A stretch of DNA of 64,000 nt from the NCBI GenBank assembly GCA_022605405.1, contig JABYQQ010000006.1:1054001-1118000 (forward strand), in the 5' to 3' direction. Numbering within the stretch: position 1 is the stretch's first letter; every line of letters begins with the position of its first letter. The notes under the pieces are model-generated. The model saw nothing but the letters and a program-made list of their open reading frames with translations, was not told the DNA's origin and searched no databases. Positions 55,675 to 64,000 of the stretch are shown piece after piece. This DNA is from Earliella scabrosa (lineage: Eukaryota; Basidiomycota; Agaricomycetes; Polyporales; Polyporaceae). The position numbers and the translations under genes are program-made.

Positions 55675-57248
55675 ATGGAGAACTCTGAATTGGCGGTTTT
55701 TATGCAGGTGTACGTGTTCTTTGCCCTGAGTACTATGACTAGGGTTGATCAATATCTACATCAACCCGTATCAGCAGTGTCTTATACTATACGTCCTCGG
55801 GTAGGCATATTCACCACTTATCTCTGCGTGCTCCGCTAATTCTCAAAAGCATTACTTTGGTTTGACTACCTCTTGACACTTGGACGAGAAATCAACTTCA
55901 TCTGGCCCCTCCGGCTATCGACTTCTGCCCTTCTGTATCACACCGTGCGGTATCCAGCACTCTTAACCGCAATCATCCTGTGTTTCAATCGTTTCAATCA
56001 AACCTGGACAACAGACACTTTCAAGGTAGGTGTCGCATTCTATACGCTCATGATACCAATCTGACTGGTTGCTCTCAAAAAGAGGTCAAAATGTCGACTT
56101 ATTCAAGAGAGCAGTGCTGATGGTGCATTAGATGCGAAGTCTCGACGCGTCTGATGAACGTCTCTAGTGTCATTCTCCTCGTTTCCGCTGCCGGTAAGTC
56201 AGTCGCTATTGAGAGGCTGTCAAGCACTAACGCTATCTCAGTCTTCTCCGCGCTCCGGATCTATGCAGTCACGGACCGAAGCCGGCCCACTCTTGTGGTC
56301 GTTCTCGTGATAAGTCTGATTGCCCCTGGTATTTGGACGGTACGGCTGCCAACTGGTTGTTTTCGAAGTTACCACTTACCACTTGACTTGAGATTAGTAT
56401 ATTCTCATCCGGTCTGTGGTGGTGATTTACACTAATCCCTTCCCTATCTGCGGCTTGGGCATGAACATATCTAATCGGGAATTTCAAAAGTGCGAGGTCT
56501 GTTATGATACTGTCCAGAGCTTGGGCTCATGGTTGTCTCTTTTAGCTGTGAGAGGAGCGGAACTGTCCTTGTTATTCGTTCACTGACCTGTCACAGGGAT
56601 CATCGGCGCACGGGCATCCTCAATATGCGCGGACGGATTGGTTCTTTTGATAACGTGGTGCAAAATGTGGCCAAGCTACATGGAGGCTGGGAAGCTCCCC
56701 TTCTCGCGCATTTCGTCAAACATAATAATGAGGAATGGTTCGTGCTTACTCCGCGATATCACTTGTCACCCGTTTCATAGCAGACCCACAGGTACCTTGT
56801 ACTTCGCGTGAGCGTAACGGTAGACACCAATCTATTGGCATGGCTCTCATGATGATATCTCCCACATAGAACTCTGCTACTGGCAAATATCATCGGCCTT
56901 GCTTTAGGGAGAGTCACCCAGGTGAGTATGCATGGCTCGACATTTACTCTCGTATACGGGAGATGTTTATGAATAATTGCACAGTACATCGACGCTGTCT
57001 CCATATGGATTGGCGTGTATGTAGTTTAACTTCCGTTCATCTGCCCTTTCAAGCTCTATGGAATTACTAAGAACTGACATCGTTTCTACTGACCCAGGCT
57101 TACCTCCACGATGATGTCAAGGTTCCTACTTGACCTGCATGAAACTTACAATGACTCGACGTACACGGCTACTGAACCACACTCGGTCATTGTGTTTGCG
57201 GGATATTTCAGGTCACGGTCATCGGAAGTCAATGACCTCCATGAGTAA
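55675..57248 (+). CDS. DUF6533 seven-helix-like membrane protein, copy G
   Basis: Probable start MENSELAVFMQ at 55675, then a small exon SVLYYTSS. The family block is at about 55855-56025: WFDYLLTLGREINFIWPLRL, then ALLYHTVRYPALLTAIILCF. Later exons: FSALRIYAVTDRSRPTLVVV, IGARASSICADGLVLLITWC, LLLANIIGLALGRVTQ and LTSTMMSRFLLDLHETYNDS, ending EVNDLHE and TAA at 57248. It is the tandem neighbour and closest relative of copy F. The region 56390-56560 needs an intron to keep frame and its borders are unclear, so a partly decayed gene cannot be excluded. Confidence 0.72.
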
Positions 57249-57870
57249 GTCACGACTACCGGGAAGGGTAGCCTTCGAGAGGACTCTTACCTATAAATAC
57301 GCAGGAGAACACTCAATGCTGATACACACTGAGCAGTTCAGGGAATCATTTAGGAGCTTGCATAATAGAAACGTGGTTCAAGCATCGCAAACAGATTGTG
57401 GTACATACATAGTACGAGGTCGAAGATAAGCGTAAACGTGCGAGATGACATGCTACTAGGAGTACAATACAGCAGAGGAGCACTATCGAAAGCAAAGCAA
57501 AGAGCCATGAGTGACTTTTGTACGTCAATGAGCAGCAAAAACACTAGGAGGACCGGGGATCACCTCCCAGCGTCGAGGCCTGTTGAAGAAGAAAGGGAAC
57601 ATCCTGGTTACGCGTACATTGGTGCGAGGCAAAGTTAGCAAGTACTCGTGCGGTTGGTGTCACATAGAGAGACAAATGAAGGACCAAAACGAGGGAACGT
57701 AACAAGGATTGAAGACGATGAGACGCTGGGGAGAATGCACAGTGCGACCGCTCCGTGGTGACACACCAACAGAGCAATCAACACCCGTCGCATACCGCCA
57801 GTGCGCTTCACATCCCCACGATCCAATATGCCCTACGACCTGGGACAGACACAGTGACTTCAGTTCAAGT
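57249..57870. other. Intergenic, nothing recognised
   Basis: Follows DUF6533 copy G. There are no domains, repeats or RNA-like folds that I can see. Confidence 0.4.
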
Positions 57871-57871
57871 G

Positions 57872-58211
57872 GATGATCTTTTGCTGTAACTACAACACGG
57901 TCCAGATAATCTCGGCCTGTAATTAAGTATGTTAATCCCAGATTTTCCAAGTTAATCCGGCCTCTCTACTGGGGCACAAACGATGATCTTCTGCAAAGAT
58001 GATCCAGCTCTGCGGGATTATCTCCTACCAGGATTATCAGGGCGGTCAACAATACGATCGTCGTCACGGTCGGGATAATCTTACACCAGGATGATCCCCG
58101 TAGGATAATCTTTCAAGGAGCTCGATCTCTCGTGCACTGATTCCTACGCCGTGGCACTCTTTGATTTCAAGATAATCTCCTTTCGTAGATAATCCTCCCC
58201 GCAAGATCATC
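57872..58211. repeat. Cluster of twelve GATNATC motifs
   Basis: GATNATC (a 7-bp interrupted palindrome) occurs starting at 57872, 57905, 57982, 57998, 58016, 58032, 58074, 58090, 58104, 58171, 58188 and 58205, mostly as GATAATC/GATTATC or GATGATC, often within (G)GATAATC(T). Chance would give about one such site in 340 bp. Spacing is irregular (14-77 bp). The cluster lies exactly where the AT-richer DUF6533 area changes to the GC-rich right block. Such a pattern suits sub-terminal transposase sites of a DNA transposon or a GATA-type regulatory array; neither is proven. Confidence 0.7.
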
Positions 58212-59931
58212 GCCTATACATGAGTACAGCCCACAGTCGTCAAGAAAATCAATCCAGCTGGCCCCCCTACACCTTCTTCAGCCCCTCGAGTGCCTACACG
58301 TCGCCGTCCACAACGTTGCCGCCACCGCTGCCAAAGCCACGGTCGTGATCGCCAGCGTGCGCACCAAAGCCCACATCCAGGTCAAGAGACCGTAGAGCGT
58401 GTGGAGCAGTACCGCTAGGGCCACAACGGCGCCGAGGAGCGTGGTGGTCATGCACGCGGCGGTCATGGAGGGAGATGGAGGGGATTGGGATCTTGCAGCC
58501 CGATAGCAAGCGGATGGATGTTAGGACGAGTCGCCGGCGTATTTCCGGACAGATAACATCGGCTTACCTGGCAGCCCGACCACTGGCGAACGCGGCGTCT
58601 GGGACTGGGCGCGACTACAGCGCAACTCCGGAGGGTAGGTCGAGACGACGGCGAGCCACGCCGGTGCCCGGAGACCGAGGCGAATACAGCGCACGACGCA
58701 CGCGGGCGGGAGTAGGTATAACCCGACACGGGTCGGTTCGATGTCGAGGAGCGCGATGGACGCGAGTTCGGGCGATGCGGGGGCTGCTACGACGGGGCCG
58801 GTGCGTTGAGCACGAGGAAAGGGGGCGAAGGTGAAGGGTGAAGACGAGTGGGCGAGGTCGACAGCGAGGTGGATGGGTGGAGTAGAAGTGAGGGTCCGGG
58901 CGGCGAGGGAGCAAGAGGGGGCGAGCGCGATAACGACAACAACGAGAGCGAGAGGGAGAAGGAAGGCGAGGAGAACGGCGACAGCGAGGGCTCCAGCGCG
59001 CGGCGTGTCCGAGGCAACGAAGACCTTGCGGACAGGCCGAAGGGCGCCTGCTCAGGGTCGCCGCGCGACGCGGTCGCGCTAGGAGCGCCGGACCCGAAGT
59101 AGGTTCCGCCTGCTTCCCGCTCGTCGCGCCTGTGCATTCGACCTCGCGCTCCGCCTCCGCTCCCTCTGAGGCTCCTCGCACATCCTCGTCCTCTGTTCAC
59201 TTCTCAACAGTTGGCTCGCGCCCTCGCACGTCCCACTTCCTGCCGTTCGCGCGCTTCGCCTCCTCACTTCTCCGGCCTTCCGAGCTCTCCTCGCCCGTGC
59301 TCCCCACTTCCTCCCTTCTCCCTCCCCGTCCCCTGCGCTACTTGCACCCGCTCTCGCCCCAGTGCTGCCGCCCCCTTCTCCCTCGCCCCAGCTTCCACCC
59401 TCCCCTGCCGCAGGCGCCTCTCCCGTGCTCCTCTTCCCCGCAGCTCTCGCCCCGCGCTCTCCTACTTCCGCCTCCGTCCGGGGACTCGCGCGGCTCGCGC
59501 CCTCTTCGCGCGCCATTGGTTTCGCCTCCCTCCTTTGGTCGACCTCCTCCTGCGACCCGTTGGCACGGTCCGGGGCGCGTGACCCCCCCTCCTCCGTTCC
59601 AGATCTCCTCCCAACACGAGGACGTGGGGACCCGGCCCCCAACGCGTATTCCAGAGAGCACGCGCGACGCTGTCTTCCCGGACCCCCCGCGTTTCGCCAA
59701 CAGCCCGCCGCAGCGGTGAGATAGGTGCGGCGCGCAAGGCGGGCGTAGGGCCCTCCCCTGTTCCGGAGCTCAGGCCGCCAATCCGAAGTACTGGGGGCGC
59801 GGCCCGCTGGCTTCAAACGTTCTATGAGAGCTGTTATTGAACACCCCATCGGCTCCCCTCGTCTCTTTCATCCCGCCTCGCCCTCCTCCCACTCGTCGTT
59901 TCTTCGCCCCTTGTCTCGCCGTCTCGCTTCC
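58212..59931. other. GC-rich block with strand asymmetry, no confident gene
   Basis: A 62-codon minus frame at 58278-58466 reads as one or two membrane helices (LLGAVVALAVLLHTLYGLLT, ALVRTLAITTVALAAVAATL) and might be a small membrane protein. From 58800 to 59060 the plus strand is purine rich; from about 59110 to 59720 it is strongly pyrimidine rich. Long Pro/Ser/Arg-rich frames on both strands follow from this composition and I do not call them. Confidence 0.4.
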
Positions 59932-60771
59932 TCAGACATCCCGCCCTGCTCCGCCTGTTCGTCGGGAGAAGGAAGGGCGCTGGACTTGGACGACAATGGC
60001 GACGCGCGTCCTTCCTACTAGTTCCGCCTCCGGTAACCTCTCCTCGGCCAGGCTTCGTAGGCGCGTAGCCAGTTCCTCTTCTAGCTCTCGAACGCGGCGT
60101 TCGATGCCCTCAGCTAGACCGCGAAGTCTCTGTTTCCTCGGTAAGTCGGCGCTCCGATGATATTCGCTTTTACAAGGCTTACCTCTAACTCTTCTAATAG
60201 AGCTCGCGGGGAGGTTGGGCGGGAAGTGGGCGCCGGATCCGGGCCGGGAATCCGCCCAGAATTCAGCCACTGTCCGCCCACGACGCGACGGGGCCCCGGA
60301 GAAGCTGGGGATGTCTCTACCGTTAAAGAGGCCTGCACTTCGTTAGACGTGTCTCTTCTCTAGACGACGGTCGGCAGACACTCACTACTTCTTCGTTCAT
60401 TCTTCCCAAGGTAGCGACCGCCCTAGCTCGACGCAACGACACGATCCTTTGGATCAAGAGGGAAGAATGCTCCTGGGCAAAAATATCAGGGGATGAGATG
60501 TGGGTAGCCTCGGGGGCGGCAGGCTACTCACCGGAAGTTCCGGAGCGATCTGCTGCTCGTTCAACCATTGATTCCAACGAACCCGGTCCGCCTCCGTCCA
60601 GCTAGAGTCCCCGCCCATTGTGGGGGGCGGGGGGGAGAGATGGGCCCACGCTCTATCCACCTGCTCGCCGTTCATCGGTTTCGCCCGGCGGTGTAGTGGC
60701 CAGGAAGCGGGTCGGGGCTCCTGTAGCTGAGGCCCCTTAAATACCAAGTCCCGCCAGCCGTTATCACCCAT
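59932..60771 (-). CDS. Unrecognised coiled-coil protein of right-end block
   Basis: Four exons, complement(59932-60129, 60183-60332, 60386-60472, 60532-60771), 224 residues; all junctions are phase 0 with GTGAGT/GTGAGT/GTAAGC donors and a CTAAC branch site in the second intron. Start MGDNGWRDLVFKGPQLQEPR. SSWTEADRVRWNQWLNEQQI follows, a Trp-spaced helix vaguely like a SANT/Myb half, which I do not claim. The C-terminal third is a heptad coiled coil (RLRGLAEGIERRVRELEEEL, ATRLRSLAEERLPEAEL). It follows the 301-residue gene on the same strand by 80 bp. No family recognised; could be the 3' part of that gene if the stop at 60851 were spliced out. Confidence 0.6.
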
Positions 60772-60850
60772 GAGGCCGCCTCGCGTCCGGCGGGTGGATC
60801 ACCCGCCGCGTCGTTGTACGCGTAACCAGGCAATGACATATGTTTACCTA

Positions 60851-61869
60851 TTACCAGGTCTCGTCCATGATCTCGTTAGCCTGGGCACCCGCCCCGCCTT
60901 CCACCGCCGTCCATCCTAGGCGGCATACCCGGTCCACCGTCTCCTCGAGTTCCCTCAAATACCTCTCGACTTCACCGGCACCTCCTAGGTCTCCTCCCAG
61001 TCCACTTATGAGACGTCGCGGGTCCGGAAGAACGTCAAATTGTCCGGGATACTGGTTCCAGTAGTCCCTCTGACGTCTCTGCTCTTTGATCATTTCGTTA
61101 GGGTTGGCGAAGGACTCGTGGAAAGCTCCCGACGGAGTGCCCAGCCCCTCGTCCGGCAGCGCTAGGTCGTCGGGGGCTTGTGTGGCGAAGTCGCGTTGGT
61201 CCGGAGCTCCGGTGATCGTCTTCATCGCCGTCTTCTTCTCGGCTTCGCTGATGAAGCGATCTTGGTATACATGCTACGCACCTCCCTCGGTCAGCTCGGC
61301 GGGGGGGGGGGGGGGGGCGCGGGGTGGCGGACTTACGAAAGGAAGCACATGCTCCGCCCAGCGGGCAATCTGCCGTAAGAAGGGCGTCCAGTCAATCACC
61401 GCAGACTGACGTCCGTTGCGCGGGATGGCATTTTGTATCAATTCGGCGAAGGAGCGATACATGGCGTCGCTCGTGCCCGGGGCTCGGCTCCAGAAGGCCC
61501 ACAGGGCCAGCAAAAGAGTCCTAACATCGAGCCACACTCGTCGGGGCAGCCCGAAGTCGTTGAAGCGGGGGCTGTGGACGAAGGCGATATACGTCCTCAG
61601 CATGTCTCCGTCGGAGGCGTCGAATCCTCGGACCAATAGAGGTATCTAGTTAAACGGGTCAGCTCGGGCAGGCATTCCAACACTCCATACCTCACGTTAA
61701 GGCGAGCGGGCAAACGGACAATCCGTAGATAAGACCGGCGGGTTCCGCTGTCGTCTCGGGCTCCATAGACCTCGTACGCAAATACGAACAACTGGTCGTC
61801 GATGTCCCCCTCGCGTAATATGACACTGTCGCTGACGGTGTACTTGTCGCGCACCCACGCGGGGTACAT
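60851..61869 (-). CDS. Unrecognised 301-residue protein of right-end block
   Basis: Three exons, complement(60851-61273, 61337-61645, 61696-61869), all phase 0. Start MYPAWVRDKYTVSDSVILRE. Then GDIDDQLFVFAYEVYGARDD, RVWLDVRTLLLALWAFWSRA, AVIDWTPFLRQIARWAEHVL, and a charged C-terminal part (NEMIKEQRRQRDYWNQYPGQ, GEVERYLRELEETVDRVCRL) ending EIMDETW. It is mainly helical by appearance, without signal peptide. The second intron contains a run of 17 G (C on this strand) at 61301-61317 before its TAG acceptor. Intron removal gives a clean frame, so it is likely a real or recently real gene. Not recognised. It is divergent from the gene at 62690. Confidence 0.65.
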
Positions 61870-62689
61870 AGCGGGAGATGGAGGAAGTTCAGAGCGAGGA
61901 TGTGCCACGCGTGCCCCAGCGACATACGCATCATCTCCACGTGCCCGCAGCGATTGGCTTGGCAGCATTTTGGGCAACGGCGAGGGCCCGGGGTGGGCTC
62001 GCTGGCTCCGCACGTGGACGATCTCCGACCAGCACAAAGATATATGTCGTCTATCTACTACATCATAGGGTCACATACCTAGAAAGCGCACCCCGCGGCC
62101 GCCTTGCCTCCCTAGTCTCCCCAGCACTCGCAACCGACCGACACAACACGTTGGGCGCGTCATGCAAGGAGCCATCCGGAGGTGAGGACGCACAGTCATT
62201 CATCTCGTGGTCCTAAGAGGTATGGGATTGCCAGCCGAACTGCTGGTGTCGGGTCGCGTGGAGATGGGCGTGATGTGGCACTCCCCGGCTCCATGGAGCT
62301 AGGGAAAGATGGTTCATAAAATCAATAGAGCATCCAGAGGTAGAGAGCGGAGCAAGGGACGGCTCAATAGAGGACCTCTAGAGAGCTACACCGCACAGCT
62401 CAGGGAGAGGACCTCATCCTTAGGGAGCGTGCTGGCGTGAGTCGACGCGGACAAGAAAGGACGTGAGCGGCTGCGCGAGTGGACGGATGGCAAGGCGTCA
62501 CGTGGCAGGTTGGCGCGCGGCGCGGGCGCGCATTCGCCACTTGGTTCAACGTTCATTCTACAACTAACGCAGTGCGACAGGTACAGAGGTATAGGTGAGC
62601 CATTTGTTACTCAGGTCAGGTCACACTATGATGTGTGCGCTATAGGTCATCATTGGCTAGCCAGACCTCCGGATACCATCGAGCAAGGG
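61870..62689. promoter_or_regulatory. Divergent promoter region of the right-end block
   Basis: About 0.8 kb between the start codons of the minus-strand 301-residue gene and the plus-strand gene beginning at 62690. Open frames continue through parts of it but lack good starts. No TATA box in a convincing position. Confidence 0.4.
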
Positions 62690-64000
62690 ATGGCGCGCAC
62701 CGAGAAGGCTATAAAGAGAACTCGTCGCGGACGGCGCACAAAGCGGGCCGCTCCTGTCACTCAAGGTTGTCGGGCGGTCCTGTGATCTTGGGGATCCTCT
62801 TCTAACAACCTGTTACCTAGTCCCACTGGCAGGTCCCAATGCTGAAACCAGCACCTCCTCTCTCCCCGGCCGACCCGACACGATACCCTCGGCGATAGGG
62901 TTACCCGATGTTTCGCTCTCCCCAGATTCTAGCACCCCCCGGTTGGGCATGCCTCGGTTGGGCGCCACCGACACACGCGTTACTGACGCTCTGGCGCTAG
63001 CAGAATTGTTCTTACAGACTTCCGATGGATCCGGTCACGGCGTTCTCGTGTCTCCCCGGGTGCCCAAGTGTTACTGCGCGCTAGACTGCGACATGGATGA
63101 GCTCAGCGATCTCACCTCGCTGAGCGATTTGGAAGAGCAGACGTGCGTGGGACAGCATTCGTCTGTTGGGCTCTAGCTTACGTATCTCTTCAGCAAGCAC
63201 ATGCGTTGGCGACGTCGAAGTCGCCGTCAGCAGTTGGATCACCTCGCGCCCGGTATTGAACGTCTTGCGACTAAGAATGTCGAACTGGCTCAGCGGGCCG
63301 ACAATACCGGTGTGTTCCTTCTAGGGCTAGTAAGCCTGCGGCGCGCTGATCCCATAGTTGTCCAGTCCAGTTCGCCCACTTCAATCTGGGTAACGCTGTC
63401 AAGGAGAAGACCGGAAATCCTTCCAAGGTTTCTTACCCCCCGGGCGATTGGGTGGAATTCGACGGTCATCATCCGATGCGCGCCCTGAGCGAGGACGGTT
63501 ACGACCTAGTATATCACTTTCCTAAAGCTTTTCGGGGTCGGACTTTGGTGCGTCTCTAAATCACGCCTGCCATCCGCCGTCGTTGAAACCGCTGGCCAGC
63601 TGCAATTCAAAGACGCTCTCCTCGATTGGGCCGACGTGGCTCCTTTGTCAGTGAACAACAAGAACGACTTCAAGGATTCTTACATCACGGAGTTTCCAGT
63701 GGCGGGGCAGTCCAGAGTGGCGCTGCTCTGGCACGCCATCGGTCATAAAGTGAGCTCGTTCTTCAGCCTCTCCACGCAGCTCTATCTCCAACTGTCGTTC
63801 CGCCAGCACGAGTCCCCTGTCGTTTGCGCCGACATCCGCAAAACCGGAGCCGGGTTCGACGGGGCGATCAAGCTGTTGGAGGATCTGGAGCTGGTCAGCA
63901 CCTACTGCACACGCAGTCTGTTGTGCTTGGACCCGTTGCAATACGGACTCCTTCGCAAGGTCTACGATCACCGCCTGACCAAATATCCCTCACAGCGGGC
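62690..64000 (+). CDS. Unrecognised multi-exon protein, cut by the right edge
   Basis: Exons 62690-62765, 62821-63142, 63194-63329, 63371-63547 and 63600 to beyond 64000 splice into more than 370 codons without a stop; the first intron has a perfect TTCTAAC branch site. The N-terminus is strongly basic (ARTEKAIKRTRRGRRTKRAA), a likely nuclear signal. A Ser/Pro/Thr-rich spacer, an acidic patch (DMDELSDLTSLSDLEEQT) and a second basic patch (KHMRWRRRSRRQQL) follow. Then comes a folded-looking core: FAHFNLGNAVKEKTGNPSKV, YPPGDWVEFDGHHPMRALSE, YDLVYHFPKAFRGRTL, FPVAGQSRVALLWHAIGHKV, VVCADIRKTGAGFDGAIKLL. I recognise no family. Nuclear DNA-associated or mobile-element function is inferred only from composition. 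Confidence 0.65.

Noticed and set aside
59079..59849. Long Arg/Gly and Pro/Ser-rich frames on both strands (up to 256 codons)
   Set aside because: They follow from the purine/pyrimidine asymmetry and high GC; low complexity, no conserved motif, no splice logic.
60540..60771. Myb/SANT-like domain in the 224-residue protein
   Set aside because: Only one Trp-spaced helix is visible (WTEADRVRWNQWL); the rest of a SANT repeat is missing.
62690..64000. Right-edge gene as a TET/JBP-like oxygenase of KDZ-type transposons
   Set aside because: The DGHHP string invites an iron-binding reading, but I cannot place the remaining motif residues and no transposase is visible; left unassigned.

Overview
The window looks like nuclear DNA from a filamentous basidiomycete, most likely an agaricomycete close to the Polyporales. 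Almost every gene is broken by many short introns (about 45-70 nt, GT-AG, CTAAC/CTGAC-like branch sites). The gene families are those expanded in polypores: DUF6533 and DUF6535 membrane proteins, F-box proteins, fungal UDP-glycosyltransferases and a GH43 galactanase. Spacing is compact and there are no operons. Exon coordinates below were worked out by hand from splice signals and reading phase; in several families the exon lengths agree exactly between paralogues. Domain names are recalled from family knowledge and no search was run.

Left part (1-26 kb) is dominated by lineage-specific paralogues. About 3 kb have no confident gene, followed by a decayed relic (3.5-4.1 kb) of a family whose intact member lies at 50-51.7 kb. 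Next come two F-box genes (4.6-5.9 and 9.0-10.3 kb, both minus) flanking a 468-codon unknown gene. Three DUF6535 genes follow (10.9-13.1, 13.9-16.2, 20.5-22.9 kb, all minus) with a DUF6533 gene between the second and third. A C2H2 zinc-finger gene (23.9-25.0 kb, minus) and a small START-like DUF7053 gene (25.6-26.2 kb) close this block.

Middle part (26-51.7 kb) is mostly conserved or housekeeping: secreted GH43 exo-galactanase with a CBM35-like tail, a DUF6533 gene, a DUF4419 gene, ceramide synthase (LAG1/LAC1), mitochondrial HSP78, a second C2H2 gene that is an inverted duplicate of the first, a tandem pair of UDP-glycosyltransferases, and a single-exon 538-residue unknown protein with three internal repeats.

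Right part (51.7-64 kb) starts with two DUF6533 paralogues (53.1-54.7 and 55.7-57.2 kb). A 340-bp cluster of twelve GATNATC sites follows. Beyond it is a GC-rich block with three unrecognised genes: two on the minus strand (59.9-60.8 and 60.9-61.9 kb) and one divergent gene on the plus strand (62.7 kb to beyond the right edge). All three splice into uninterrupted frames. This block is the least explained part of the window and may be a mobile or lineage-specific cassette; that is inference.

The genes do not form one pathway. The main theme is local duplication: tandem (F-box, DUF6535, UGT, DUF6533), inverted with large flanks (C2H2), and duplication followed by decay (538-residue family, C2H2 flank relic). 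No rRNA, tRNA, CRISPR array or recognisable transposase was found.
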